From Aegilops tauschii subsp. strangulata (lineage: Eukaryota; Streptophyta; Magnoliopsida; Poales; Poaceae): a DNA stretch of 64,000 nt. This document shows positions 10,263 to 23,742 of this stretch, piece by piece. Both the position numbers and the translations under genes were made by a program. The number at the start of each line of letters is the position of its first letter. The stretch's first letter is position 1. The notes beneath the pieces are model-generated. The model made no database searches. It was given only the letters and a program-made list of their open reading frames with translations, and was not told where the DNA came from. Where the stretch lies: the NCBI RefSeq assembly GCF_002575655.3, contig NC_053040.3:462010780-462074779 (forward strand). The letters run 5' to 3'.

Positions 10263-11957
10263 GACGTAGATGGCAGGGAGGTTGAAAAAAAAAAGAATGC
10301 TTCACAGATGAGTTGGTCCCGTGATTATGTAGGTAGTAAATATGTCGACTATGTTTGTGCGTTGCACCCACAACATCCATATCCATCTGGAGTTGCTAAG
10401 ATCCAAAGCCTCAAACTTCTACATATACTTGATAAATTCTTGTCAATTTTTGCTCGCACACTCCAGTAAGAAAATATTTGATTAATTGTTTTCTCTACGA
10501 CAACAATGTTTTCCTAGAGAGTTTCTCATTTTACCTAGTAGGGCATTTTGGAGAGTGATCTCCATGGAGGCCTTCATTTTATGAATTTAAAAATTCAAAC
10601 TTTTCACTTTCTATTTTCTTTGGGAAAAATATACACATGTATTCATGGATGTAATGTGTATTTGTGTAAAATTTCAGGACGAGAATTTGAGCATGAACAA
10701 CAGATATGCTAAAAGCCCTTTTTTCTGTGTGTAGCCCTCATTTTAACGTATTTCGACCTGAAAATTTACACACATGCATTTTGTTTATATGTATATGTGT
10801 ATTATTTTCAGAATTTTTTGAAACTGGAAAGTTCAGATTTTAAAGTTTTCAAATTAAGGCCACCATGAAACTCGGTCTCCATTTAGCATTTCTGCATCTT
10901 TCTTAACTTCGTTAGTTGGGCCGAAAATGTTGAGGTTAATTATGACCCAGTGTAAAACAGGAATAACTTAAGAAAATAAAGAAGAGCATCTTCAATACAT
11001 TGCTTAAACTCATTTGTTGCCCCCCAAAACAGAAAAATTGCTCAAAACATGGTTTCATTGGATTTGGTATCTAGTTTGCATGAATGAGTGGTGGTTTCAC
11101 CAGATTTCCGTGCCATGTTTACTGTATTTTGGGTCATACATGTGTATGCATGGCATATGGGGCATGTCTAAGCGACAGACTTCCTCGGACATGCTAGCCC
11201 TGGTTTACTTAAAGGGAACCATACAACTACCAAAGATGGAGGATTTCACGACATATATGTGTCGACAGATTTTACGTCCATCCTAATAATGGGACTAGAG
11301 GGAGCAACTAGAATTTTTAGGTGAGGGAATGTCACATCAGGAGACCAAGGGTTTTAGGACACAAAACACAATCAGGCACGGTAACCCAAGTGCATGCCCC
11401 CATGGAAGATAAAGGCCCTTCTTCCTACCTTGCTGTTCTATGTGCACAGAATACATAGGATTACAATGATGCGGAAGGACTTGACAATTTGGGGATACTC
11501 AACAAGTTTTGATGATGCTGTAAATTTGAGTGTTTCTCGTGCGTGCAAGCACGCCACTTGGGGACGATGGACGTCCCCTTTGGTGTTTGGCGAGGGGCTA
11601 ACATACTCTAGATCGACCTATATTCTAATCTAGATCGACCTCTATTAAGGGGTAAAGATCCGATCTAACCTTGTATGCATCTTCATAGTGATCTGGGATC
11701 TTGATCGGAAAGCATTTTTTATTTTCTAATACATTTTCCAATAGTTTGGCGACACTGTGGAAGGTGATGTGGTGAAGTTTCACCTACTGTAGCCACGAGG
11801 GCGCAATGCCTTTGACATGTCTCTCCTTGGGTGCACTGTGGTCGTGACAACCGGCATCCCACCATAATGGTCACCATGCCATAGGCATGCTCTATGGCTT
11901 GAGTAGGTTTCCGACCTTGTCTGGTGGTTGCTTACTTGAAAGAGCATGGTACCCCCA
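10263..11957. other. AT-rich intergenic DNA
   Basis: There is no recognisable gene here. The stretch contains one terminal-inverted-repeat structure (10549-10884, listed separately). Everything else is low-copy or unclassified: short open frames at 11014-11286 and 11394-11633 have no domain I recognise. Confidence 0.4.
10549..10884. mobile_element. Possible MITE with ~30-bp imperfect inverted ends
   Basis: The left end (GGAGAGTGATCTCCATGGAG, then GCCTTCATTTT) is the imperfect reverse complement of the right end (AAATTAAGGCCACCATGAAA, then CTCGGTCTCC). The interior is AT-rich and non-coding. The flanks contain GGCATTTT on the left and AGCATTT on the right, but I cannot define a clean target-site duplication. 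Confidence 0.5.
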
Positions 11958-13122
11958 TGTGTGGTTTTGGTAATTGATGACATTCTGTATGGACTAATGG
12001 TTGCCTTGAGTTATATTTGAACTATTTTTCCATAGGCATTTCTTGAAGTCCATTTGTTGGTTTCAAGGAGTTTATGTGTTGACCAAGGTTCTATTCAAGG
12101 AATTATCCAAAGATTGCTCATAGAGAAGACATGATACAAGGTTGATCAAGACTAAGTCAAAGAATGAATCAAGATGATCAACACACAAAGCACACAAGAT
12201 GTACCGAGAGGGATCAAGTGATCCCATAGTATGGTAAGCATTGTCCATTATGCTTTCTGTATTGACCCATGGTCTACGTGAGAGTTCTATGTGGGGTTAG
12301 GTGTGTTTTCATGGGCTTGCGTCAAGAGGAAGATCTCATACCCATGGAGGATGACATCATGTGATGATCGTCATCAAGATTGTGGTGTGCAAGTTAGAGT
12401 GGAGCATCACGAAGAGATCATGCTTGAAGCTTGCCATCCATTGTGGTGACAATGGACGTGTGAAGATGTAACGAAGAGTGGCTCACCCATAGTGGAGTAT
12501 GAGGGAGCAATCAACTAATCTTCATCGAGCCAACGCAGTCAAGAAAGGTGGTCCAACTTGAGGAAGTCAAGATCGCCATCATGTAGCTCAAGTGGACGAT
12601 GTGCAAGGCAAAGGTTTGCCCTTGATATGTTTTCTATTTTACCGGTCTCATGGTGGTAGTTGGGAGACCGGGTTTATAGGATCGATTGTCATACTATCAA
12701 GGGAGGGCTCTCAAGTAAGTAGCTTGATCGTCTCGTTCGTAGAGAGCTCAAACCATTGCATCCTTGTATCATCTTTCTTGGTTCTTGTTTGGTTTTTCTC
12801 CATGTGAGATTTGGAGCTTATGGTCATCTTCATGGCAAACTCGAGTTCATAAAAAATGGAGTTCATATGCATCTTCTATGATGTTTTCGACGTTGGATTT
12901 TTTGCCGTTTTTTCATTCATAGAGGTTTCTCATCTCTATATCATTGGCATTTTCTACTGCCTCTTCTTCTATATGCTTTTTGGATAGTACTCGTCGTCAT
13001 CTATCCAACGAGCTTGAGTTTGCTCAATTCAGAGCTTATATGCAGAAGTTATGGCAGTTCTGGTTTTATTGTATCCTCTGTTTTCTTTGCTTGTGTCTTG
13101 AAGGCCCCAAGCGGCAGTACCG

Positions 13123-14638
13123 TGATACGTCCATTTTGCATCATGTTTTCCTACTGTTATTTACGATGTTTTTATGCATAATAATGCTTTTTGGAGTAAT
13201 TCTAATGCCTTTTCTACCATAATATGCAAGGTATACACAAAGAGGGAGAATTCCGGTAGCTGGAAATCTGGACCTGGAAAAACTACATCAGGCCACCTAT
13301 TCTGCACAACTCCAAATGAGTTGAAACTTTATGGAGATTTTTTATGGAATATTTGAGGAATATTGGAGCCAATAAGTACCGGAGGGGGCCCACCAGGTTG
13401 GCACAACCCACCTGTGCGCGCCAGGGAGCCCAGGAGCACCCCAGTGGGTTGTGCTCCCCTTGGCCCACCTCCGGTGCCCATCTTCTGGTATATAAGTGAT
13501 TTTGACCTAGAAAAAATAAGGATAGGACTTTTGGGACGTAGCGCCGTTGTCTCGAGGCGGAACTTGGGCAGGAGCACTTTTGCCCTCCGGAGCGATTCCG
13601 CCAGGGGAACTTCCCTCCCGGAGGGGGAAATCATCGTCATCATCATCACCAACAACTCTTCCATTTTGGGGAGGGCTATCTCCATCAACATCTTCACCAG
13701 CACCATCTCCTCTCAAACCCTAGTTCATCTCTTGTGTTCAATCTTTGTACCGGAACTATAGATTGGTGCTTGTGGATGACTAGTAGTGTTGATTACATCT
13801 TGTAGTTGATTACTATATGGTTTATTTGGTGGAAAATTATATGTTCAGATCCATTATGCTATTTAATACCCCTCTTATCTTGAGCATGTTTATCACTTGT
13901 GAGTAGTTACTTTTGTTCTTGAGGTCACGGGAAAAATCATGTTGCAAGTAATCATGTGAACCTAATGTGTGTTCGATATTTTGATAGTATGTATATTGTG
14001 ATTCCCTTAGTGGTGTCATGTGAACGTCGACTACATGACACTTCACCATATTTGGGCCTAAGGGAATGCATTATGGAGTAGTTATTAGATGATGGGTTGC
14101 GAGAGTGACAGAATCTTAAACTCTAGTTTATGCGCTATTCCGTAAGGGACCGATTGGATCCAAAAGTTTAATGCTATGATTAGAATTTATTCTTAATAAT
14201 TTTCTCGTGGTTGCGGATGCTTGCGAGGGGGTTAATCATAAGTAGGAGGTTTGTTCAAGTAAGAATAACACCTAAGCACCGGTCCACCCACATATCAAAT
14301 TATCAAAGTAGCGAACACGAATCGAACCTACATGATGAAAGTGACTAGATGAAATTCCCGTGTACCCTCAAGAACGCTTTGCCTACTATAAGAAACCGTT
14401 TGGCCTGTCCTTTGCCTCAAAAGGATTGGGCTACCTTGCTGCACTTTTTTTACTACTATCATTACTTACTCGTTACAAATTATCTTGCTATCAAACTACT
14501 TTGTTATTTACAATTTCAGCACTTGCAGACATTACCTTGCTGAAAACCACTTGTCATTTCCTTCTGCTCCTCGTTGGGTCCGACACTCTTACTTATCGAA
14601 AAGAGCTACAATTGATCCCCTATACTTGTGGGTCATGA
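13123..14638 (+). mobile_element. Solo Gypsy-type LTR nested in the long repeat
   Basis: This 1,516-bp insert starts TGATACGTCCATTTTGCATC and ends GTGGGTCATGA; the usual end in this group is ...TCATCA, so one base has changed. The five bases TACCG flank both sides (13118-13122 and 14639-14643). Removing the insert restores a continuous GTACCGCTC palindrome array. No internal domain is present, so it is a solo LTR left by recombination. It resembles the TGATACGTCC class of Triticeae Gypsy elements; the exact family is uncertain. Confidence 0.85.
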
Positions 14639-14639
14639 T

Positions 14640-15110
14640 ACCGCTCTCGGTAGCGGTAGTACCGCGTATACCCGATAGTACCGTTGTCCAGTTCTGTGCG
14701 TACTACCGCTGCTTCTAGGCACTCGACTTTTCTTGTCGGGTTTGCACGACAGTGGAACTATAGTACGAGCGGTAGTACCGCCCGCTACCGCTCCACTTCC
14801 GCTTCCTTCTGGACCCGTTGTGCTCGTAGTGGTGGTAGGGCGGCAATGGGTGCATGGCACTACGGCTTATAAGTTGTCGTACCGCTCGTGAGCGGTAGTA
14901 CCGCTATTGCGATACTGTCACTCTCCCCTGTTCCTGCTCTGCCTCCGTAGGCCCCTGAGCTGCAACCCCAATGGTACTACCTCTAGGGCGAGCGGTAGTA
15001 CTGCTCCGGCGGCACTACCATCTCGTGGCTCCTCGCCATTGCACTGCTCTGTGGGTACTACTGTCTGGGTGGTATTACCGCTCTTCGTAGCGGTAGTACC
15101 GCTTATGCAC
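14640..15110. repeat. Cluster of GCGGTAGTACCGC palindromes
   Basis: The 10-13-base palindrome GCGGTAGTACCGC or close variants occurs at about 14650, 14770, 14890, 14990 and 15090, with another before the nested LTR at 13113. Intervening sequence is GC-rich and non-coding. Confidence 0.8.
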
Positions 15111-16217
15111 GGGCTGAGCACATAATGGCTGGATTCGGGAGTGCCTATAAAAGGGGGTCTTCTTCCCCAATGAACCTTATCCTTCTACCTCATGTTCTTT
15201 CCCCATTGTTGACCTTCTTCGAGCTTGCTAACTCTCAATCCCTCTATGGATTCTTGCTAGTTTTTTAGGGAAAAGAGAGAGGAGATCTAGATCTAAGTTT
15301 TCACCAATCACTTTCTTCTCTATGTGAGGGGAACCCCTTGGATCTAGATCTTGGAGTTCTTTGTGTTCTCTTCTTGTTCCTCCTCTCATGTTATATTATT
15401 CCATAGCTTTCGTTCATTTGGTTGGATTTGAGTGTGAGGGACTTGGGCACTCTGTGTGCCCTTGCCATTGCATTTGGTGCATCGGTTCGAGTTCTCCACG
15501 GTGATACGTGGAAGTGAAAGTTGAGAAGCTTATTACTGTTGGGTGTTTGGGCACCCTAGTGCTTGTTCCTCTTGGGTGCTTTCGTGCACTAGACGGTTGG
15601 TGAGTTCGGAACTCAATTATTGTGGTGTAAAGCTCCGGGCAAGCGTTGGGGTCTCCAATTTGGTTGTGGAGATTTCCCCGAGCAATTTGTATGGGTTTTG
15701 GTGACCGCCCCAAGGGTTGCCAAAGTGTACGAGTTCGGTGACCGCCCCCAAGGGTTGCCATTTGAACGGGTTTGGAGACGGCCCTCAAGGGTCTCTTAGT
15801 GGAATCACGGCATCTTGCATTGTGCGAGGGCGTGAGGAGATTACGATGGCCCTAGTGGCTTTCTGGGGAGCATTGTGCCTTCGCACCGCTCCAAACGGAG
15901 ATTAGCATCCGCAAGGGTGTGAACTTCAGGATACATCATCGTCTCCGCGTGCCTCGGTTATCTCTTACCTGAGCCCTTTACTTATGCACTTTACTTTGTG
16001 ATAGCCATAGTGTTTCATGTTATATATCTTGCTATCACTTAGTTGTTTATCTTACTTAGCATAAGTTGTTGGTGCACATAGGTGAGCCTAGTTGTTTTAG
16101 GTTTTGTCCTTGACAAATTAAACGCTAGTTTTATTCTGCATTTGTTCAAGCCTAAATCGTAATTATTTTAAAGCGTCTATTCACCCCCCCCCTCTAGGCG
16201 ATATCCACAATCTTTCA

Positions 16218-18637
16218 TTACTGATAGACTAGGATAAATGCATATGGTATTGGTCCAAGGGAGCATACAAGCAACACATTGTTTTCCAAAATGCAACCTG
16301 ACTACAAGGTGTTTGTTACTTGGAACATGATCGAGTTGACTAGTCTTGGAGCCAATCTTACTCTGAGGTGAACCAATTGGAAAGGTTATCATTATGGTAA
16401 TAGATGATGTCAAGGGGATCTCTACAAAATATAGTTGATTCTCAAAGTGACATATATGGTAGAATATGTTTGTCAATGTTGTCATCATTATGAAGGCTAG
16501 GCTAGTCTATTTCTTGGTGGATTACTCATTAAAAACTATAGAGAAGCTCCATGAATTATCTTGGGTTTATCAAAGCAACATGTAAGCCGGTTGCTTTGTA
16601 ATGGGTACAAAAAGGGGAATTTCCTAAAATAGGAAAATGATACTTTCCCAGCTTAAATGGAGTTGAGAATTTTTCTGGATTGACAACGTGGGCACAAAGA
16701 ACATGTTCACAAATTTCTAAAATTTGGATGCAAGGAAATACACTTTGAATTTCTTGACACAATAATGGCTATAAAAGGAATCTTTAATATACGGAAATAA
16801 TGCATAATGACATTTCAATATTTTTGTATAAGTGCGCTTCACATCTGTCATAGATGCTATGAGAATGGTTTGAGAATCATAGGGGAAAAGAAAAATAAGT
16901 TACCTTTGTAATCAATGGAAACGAAATAAGGGTTTTCACATGGTGGCATTTGGGTTTTAGAGATAAACCTTAAGAAATTGTCTTGGGATCAAAATGGTCT
17001 TTGATAAAGTTGATGCTTCCAAGGGAGAGAGGATGCCAATTTAGCAAGTTCACTCACCAATGATCCATAGAAAATCCAAGAAAATCAATGCACTCAAAAA
17101 TAAAAGGCCGAGGTAGATTCACACGCCAAATTTCACAAACTGATGTTTGGTATGTAACGTTACTCTGGAGCATGATGTGTAATATTCTAATTTCCATCAA
17201 AATCTTTTAAAAAAAATCGATCATTATAGAAGTACTTTACCTCTGTCTTTTGGCCAAAATTTGGACAAAATTCAAATGTAGTCAATATTCACCCCAATTC
17301 AATGAAATTTATATGAAATAGTTTGAAATAAATTTAAAACATTTTAGATGTTTTTTCGAAACCTAGAAAAATCTTGAGACCCCGAACTAAAACAGTAATG
17401 ACGAGCACAAAATACACCTCATCTTGCGTGGATGGTTTTAACTTTGTTGCTTCGTATCAGGTTTGGTTAATATCTTATACATTTGGACATAATTAAGTAC
17501 TTCGAGAGATTATGGTTAACCAAATAACTTGGGATATCACATATACTCTCAAATATAATTAATCATAAAACAGACAATGTAACACTGCTAGCAACTCCAA
17601 GTTATAGTAATGCACAAGTAATATTGTGATGCACTAACTATTCGTTGCAGCCACCGCTACCTTTCCAAACAAAAGAAGCCAAGGGTTCCAGTGCCTCCCA
17701 TCATTCCCGACGCCGATCCGCCTTGTCTCTGAAGGACCTAAGGTCATGGAGCCGCGGTGAACCCCTGCCTTTGCCGGCGAAAGGGATCCTCCTCCATTCT
17801 TAGGTGTTTATTGTAGTTCGTTTAGGGTTTGTGTCCTTCTCGTGAAGGCCAGACAACGATTGCTCTCTGAAGATGAAATAAGATTCTCCGCGCGTTGACT
17901 AATGTCGGTTTGCTATTGCCGTTTTACTAATAAACATTAAGATGTGTTCATTAACTACATGATGTTCCCGCAATAAAAAAACTAAATGTTATGCTAAATC
18001 CAATCCTAACACTCGCCAAGGTCACCACTTCGCTCCCTCCCGTCCAGGAAAAAGAGACCAGGGAGGCGACCAACTCCTCCCACACTCTGCCGGCGAGGTC
18101 GTGGGTTCTCTTGCCCTCCGATTGCCGTTCCAGCGACAGATGGGTGAGGGAACACCGGCTCTCTGCCTCGGCTGTAGTTAGGGTTAAGTTTAATGTGTTC
18201 CACAACTACGTTTGGATGGCGGTGACGCCGACGTTTGGAATAAAAATTTCGCGATCTCAGCCCCCATCTCTGTGATGTCCTTGGTGATGATACCAAGGGA
18301 TCTGTGGGAACCTAATTGCATCATTTCCTTGGTGTGAAGGATCTGGTGGTGTTTTGTTGTGTCTATGGTGGATCTCATCTAGTGTGGTGCCTTCTTTGTT
18401 TGGGGTAAGAAGAAGGTCCGAAAACAAGGTCGGGGGCTTGGGTGTCGGTTCTGGCGTTTTTCCTCGACGACATCAATGGCATGCAACGGATCTGGGTTTC
18501 GAGGAGCAAAAGGATGATTCCCGATCGATCCGCCAGAGCGACAATGGCCTTGCCGGCGGCAGGCCTCTTCTTGGGCTCACAAAGCCTTTATGGTCGATGG
18601 TGTGTCTTCGTCTCCGAAGATGGCATGAGGCGAGGAT
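16218..18637. other. Non-coding stretch, unassigned
   Basis: There is no recognisable gene. 16218-17640 is AT-rich. Minus frames at 16177-16488 and 16556-16762 read somewhat like protein, but I cannot match them to a family. 17640-18637 is richer in G+C with short frames on both strands. The 18.6-kb Copia element inserted at 18638-18642, so this DNA continues at 27163. Confidence 0.35.
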
Positions 18638-18642
18638 GGCGG

Positions 18643-20355
18643 TGAAGGAAATATGCCCTAGAGGCAATAATAAAGTATTATATATTTCCTTATGTCATGA
18701 TAAATGTTTATTATTCATGCGAGAATTGTATTAATCGGAAACATAATACATGTGTGAATACATAGACAAACGGAGTGTCACTAGTATGCCTCTACTTGAC
18801 TAGCTCGTTAATCAAAGATGGTTATGTTTCCTAGCCATAGACATGAGTTGTCATTTGATTATCGGGATCACCTCATTAGGAGAATGACGTGATTGACTTG
18901 ACCCATTCCGTTAGCTTAGCACCCGATCGTTTAGTATGTTGCTATTGCTCTCTTCATGACTTATACATGTTCCTATGACTATGAGATTATGCAACTCCCG
19001 TTTACCGGAGGAACACTTTGTGTGCTACCAAACGTCACAACGTAAATGGGTGATTATAAAGGTGCTCTACAGGTATCTCCAAAGGTACTTGTTGGGTTGG
19101 CGTATTTCGAGATTAGGATTTGTCACTCCGATTGTCGGAGAGGTATCTCTGGGCCCATTCGGTAATGCACATCACTATAAGCCTTGCAAGCATTGTGACT
19201 AATGAGTTAGTTGCGGGATGATGTATTACGGAACGAGTAAAGAGACTTGCCGGTAACGAGATTGAACTAGGTATCGAGATACCGACGATCGAATCTCGGG
19301 CAAGTAACATACCGATGACAAAGGGAACAACGTATGTTGTTATGCGGTTTGACCGATAAAGATCTTCGTAGAATATGCGGGAGCCAATATGGGCATCCAG
19401 GTCCCGCTATTGGTTATTGACCGGAGACGTGTCTCGGTCATGTCTACATAGTTCTCGAACCCGTAGGGTCCGCACGCTTAACGTTACGATGACAGTTTTG
19501 TTGAGTTTTGATGCACCGAAGGAGTTCGGAATCCCGGATGAGATAGGGGATATGACGAGGAGTCTCGAAATGGTCGAGACGTAAAAATCGATATATTGGA
19601 CGACTATATTCGGACTTCGGAAAGGTTCCGAGTGATTCGGGTATTTTTCGGTGTACCGGAGAGTTACGGGAATACGTATTGGGCCTTATTGGGCCATACG
19701 GGAAAGAAGGAAAAGGGCCTCAAGGGTGGCCGCACCCCTCCCCTTGTCTGGTCCGAATTGGACTAGGGAAGGGGGCGCCCCCCTTCCTTCCTTCTCTTTT
19801 TCCCTTCCTCTTTTCCTATTCCATATGGGAGGTGGAATCCTACTAGGACTAGGGAGTCCTAGTAGGACTCCACACTTGGTGCGCCCCTCCTAGGGCCGGC
19901 CTCCTCCTCCCTTGCTCCTTTATATACGGGGGCAGGGGGCACCCCATGGACACAACAATTGATCCTTGAGATCTCTTAGCCGTGTGCGGTGCCCCCCTCC
20001 ACCATATTACACCTCGATAATACCGTTGCGGAGCTTAGGCGAAGCCCTGCGTCGGTGGAACATCATCATCGTCACCACGCCGTCGTGCTGACGAAACTCT
20101 CCCTCAACACTCGGCTGGATCGGAGTTCAAGGGACGTCATCGAGCTGAACGTGTGTAGAACTCGGAGGTGCCGTGCGTTCGGTACTTGATCGGTCGGATC
20201 GTGAAGACGTACGACTACATCAACCGCGTTGTGATAACGCTTCCGCTATTGGTCTACGAGGGTACGTGGACAACACTCTCCCCTCTCGTTGCTATGCATC
20301 ACCATGATCTTGCGTGTGCGTAGGAAATTTTTTGAAATTACTACGTTCCCCAACA
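18643..20355 (+). repeat. 5' LTR of the Copia element
   Basis: 1,713 bp from TGAAGGAAATATGCCC to CCCCAACA. The core TATA box is TTATATA at about 19919-19925, followed by the transcript leader. It contains a short segment (between two GCGG tetramers near 19988-20030) that is missing from the 3' LTR. Confidence 0.93.
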
Positions 20356-20372
20356 GTGGCATCCGAGCCTGG
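20356..20372 (+). other. Primer-binding site of the Copia element
   Basis: GTGGCATCCGAGCCTGG directly abuts the 5' LTR. It resembles the initiator-tRNA-Met complementary TGGTATCAGAGC motif with changes. Confidence 0.75.
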
Positions 20373-21677
20373 TTTTATGCGTTGATGCTATGCACGAGTA
20401 GAACACAAGTGAGTTGTGCACGATATAAGTCATACTGCTTACCAACATGTCATACTTTGGTTCAGCGGTATTGTGAGATGAAGCGGCCCGGACCGACATT
20501 ACGCGTACGCTTACGCGAGACTGGTTTCACCGTTCGGAGCACTCGTTGCTTAAAGGTGACTGGCGGGTGTCTGTCTCTCTCACTTTAGTTGAACCAAGTG
20601 TGGCTACGCCCGGTCCTTGCGAAGGTTAAAACAACACCAACTTGACAAACTATCGTTGTGGTTTTGATGCGTAGGTAAGAACGGTTCTTGCTAAGCCCGT
20701 AGCAGCCACGTAAAAACTTGCAACAACAAAGTAGAGGACGTCTAACTTGTTTTTGCAGGGCATGTTGTGATGTGATATGGTCAAGACATGATGTGATATA
20801 ATTTGTTGTATGAGATGATCATGTTTTGTAACCGAGTTATCGGCAACTGGCAGGAGCCATATGGTTGTCGCTTTATTGTATGAGATGCAATCGCCATGTA
20901 ATAGTTTTACTTTATCACTAAGCGGTAGCGATAGTCGTAAAAGCAATAAGTTTTCAAGACGACAACGATACTACGATGGAGATCAAGGTGTCGAGCCGGT
21001 GACGATGGTGATCATGACGGTGCTTCAGAGATGGAGATCACAAGCACGGTGCTTCGGAGATGGAGATCACAAGCACAAGATGATGATGACCATATCATAT
21101 CACTTATATTGATTGCATGTGATGTTAATCCTTTATGCATCTTATCTTGCTTTGATTGACGGTAGCATTATAAGATGATCTCTCACTAAAATTTCAAGAT
21201 AAAAGTGTTCTCCCTGAGTATGCACCGTTGCAAAAGTTCTTCGTGCTGAGACACCACGTGTTAATCGGGTGTGATAGGCTCTACGTTCAAATACAACGGG
21301 TGCAAAACAGTTGCACACACGTAATACTCAGGTTAAACTTGACGAGCCTAGCATATACAGATATGGCCTCGGAACACAGAGACCGAAAGGTCGAGCGTGA
21401 ATCATATAGTAGATATGATCAACATAGTGATGTTCACCATTGAAACTACTCCGTCTCACGTGTTAATCGGACATGGGTTAGTTGCTTTGGATCACGTAAT
21501 CACTTAGATGATTAGAGAGATGTCTATCTAAGTGGGAGTTCTTAAGTAATATGATTAATTGAACTTAAATTTATCATGAACATAGTCCTGATAGTATTTT
21601 GCAAATTATGTTGTAGATCAATAGCTCGCGTTGTTTCTTCCCTGTGTTTATTTTGATATGTTCCTAGAGAAAAATTA

Positions 21678-22580
21678 TGTTGAAAGATGTTAGTAGCAAA
21701 GATGCGGATTGGATCTGTGATCTGAGGATTATCCTCATTGCTGCACAGAAAAATTATGTCCTTGATGCACCGCTAGGTGACAGACCTATTGCAGGAGCAG
21801 ATGCAGACGTTATGAACGTTTGGCTAGCTCAATATGATGACTACTTGATAGTTTAGTGCACCATGCTTAATGGCTTAGAATCGGGACTTCAAAGACGTTT
21901 TGAACGTCATGGACCATATGAGATGTTCCAGGAGTTGAAGTTAATATCTCAAGCAAATACCCGAGTTGAGAGATGTGAAGTCTCCAACAAGTTCTATAGC
22001 TAAAAGATGGAGGAGAATCGCTCAACTAGTGAGCATGTGGTCAGATTGTCTGGGTACTACAATCGCGTGAATCAAGTGGGAGTTTATCTTCCAGATAAAA
22101 TAGTGATTGACAGAATTCTCTAGTCACCATCACCAAGTTGGTAGAACTTCGTGATGAACTATAGTATGCAAGGGATGACGAAAGTAATTCCCGAGCTCTT
22201 CGTGATGCTGTAATCGACGAAGGTAGAAATCAAGAAAAACATCAAGTGTTGATGGTTGACGAGACCACTAGTTTCAAGAAAAGGGCAAAGGGAAGAAGGG
22301 GAACTTCAAAAAGAACGGCAAGCAAGTTGCTACTCAAATGAAGAAGCCCAAGTCTGTACCTAAGCCTGAGACTAAGTGCTTCTACTGCAAAGGGACTGGT
22401 CACTGGAGGCGGAACTGCCCCAAGTATTTGGTGGATAAGAAGGATGGCAAAGTGAACAAAGGTATATTGGATATACATGTTATTGATGTGTACTTACTAG
22501 TGTTTATAGCAACCCCTCAGTATTTGATACTGGTTCAGTTGCTAAAGAGTAGTAACTCGAAAACGGGAGTAGCAGAATAA
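21678..22580 (+). pseudogene. Copia gag with CCHC zinc knuckle, interrupted
   Basis: The region reads as a UBN2-type Copia gag in pieces. The zinc knuckle CFYCKGTGHWRRNC (22377-22418, C-x2-C-x4-H-x4-C) is intact and follows a Lys-rich linker. Upstream, stops (for example the TAG at about 21855) and frame changes break the capsid part. Gag would package the element RNA. Downstream the protease segment is not recognisable. Confidence 0.8.
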
Positions 22581-22810
22581 ACAGAGACTAGTAAAAGGCG
22601 AGGTGACGATGTGTGTTGGAAGTAGTTCCAAGATTGATATGATCATCATCGCACACTCCCTATACTTTCGGGATTAGTGTTGAAACTAAATAAGTGTTAT
22701 TTGGTGTTTGCGTTGAGCATGAATATGATTTGATCATGTTTATTGCAATACGGTTATTCATTTAAGTTAGAGAACAATTGTTGTTCTGTTTACATGAATA
22801 AAAACCTTTT

Positions 22811-23742
22811 ATGGTCACACACACCAACGAAAATGGTTTGTTGGATCTCGATCGTAGTGATACACATATTCATAATATTGAAGCCAAAAGATGCAAAGTT
22901 AATAATGATAGTGCAACTTATTTGTGGCACTGCCGTTTGGGTCATATCGGTGTAAAGCGCATGAAGAAACTCCATACTGATGGAATTTTGGAATCACTTG
23001 ATTTTGAATCACTTGGTACTTGCGAACCGTGCCTTATGGGCAAGATGACCAAAACACCGTTCTCCGGTATTATGGAGAGAGCAACAGATTTGTTGGAAAT
23101 CATACAAACAGATGTATGTGGTCCGATGAATATTGAGGCTCGTGGCGGATATCGTTATTTTCTCAACTTCACAGATGATTTGAGCAGATATGGGTATATG
23201 TACTTAATGAAACATAAGTCTGAAACATTTGAAAAGTTCAAAGAATTTCAGAGTGAAGTTGAAAATCATCGTAACAAGAAAATTAAATTCCTACGATCTG
23301 ATCGTGGAGGAGAATATTTGAGTTACGAGTTTGGCCTTCAGTTAAAACAATGTGAAATAGTTTCACTACTCACGCCACCTGGAACACCAGGTGTAATGGT
23401 GTGTCCGAACGTCGTAATCGTACTTTATTAGATATGGTGCGATATATGATGTATCTTACCGATCTACCACTATCGTTTTGGGGTTATGCATTAGAGACAG
23501 CTGCATTCACGTTAAATAGGGCACCATCAAAATCCGTTGAGACGACGCCTTATGAACTGAGGTTTAGCAAGAAACCAAAGTTGTCGTTTCTTAAAGTTTG
23601 GGGTTGCGATGCTTATGTGAAAAAGTTTCATCCCGATAAGCTCAAACCCAAATCGAAGAAATGTGTCTTCATAGGATACCCAAAGGAGACAGTTGGGTAC
23701 ACCTTCTATCACAGATCTGAAGGCAAGACATTTGTTGCTTAG
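22811..23742 (+). pseudogene. Copia integrase, frameshifted
   Basis: The first part has the HHCC zinc-binding domain (WHCRLGHIG ... CEPCLMGKM) and then the catalytic core with two acidic residues (QTDVCGPM and FLRSDRGGEY). Near 23395 the frame shifts. The second frame resumes with SERRNRTLLDM, which carries the third catalytic residue, then WGYALETAAFTLNRAPSK and the GKRK-less C-terminus. An in-frame TAG at 23740 ends the open part where the family normally continues into the RT linker. Integrase would insert the cDNA. This copy is inactive as read. Confidence 0.87.

Larger units (their letters stand above)
11958..16217 (+). repeat. Long non-coding LTR-like repeat, interrupted
   Basis: The block starts TGTGTGGTTTTGGTAATTGA and ends CACAATCTTTCA. 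The next bases (TTACTGATAGACTAGG) resemble a decayed TTGGTATCAGAGC-type primer-binding site. I recall both ends from abundant Triticeae repeats. It has no long open frame. Before and after the nested solo LTR (13123-14638) it carries several copies of the palindrome GCGGTAGTACCGC. If the ends are right it is a single LTR of about 2.7 kb plus the insert. Clean flanking duplications are not visible (CCCCA versus TTACT). Confidence 0.55.
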
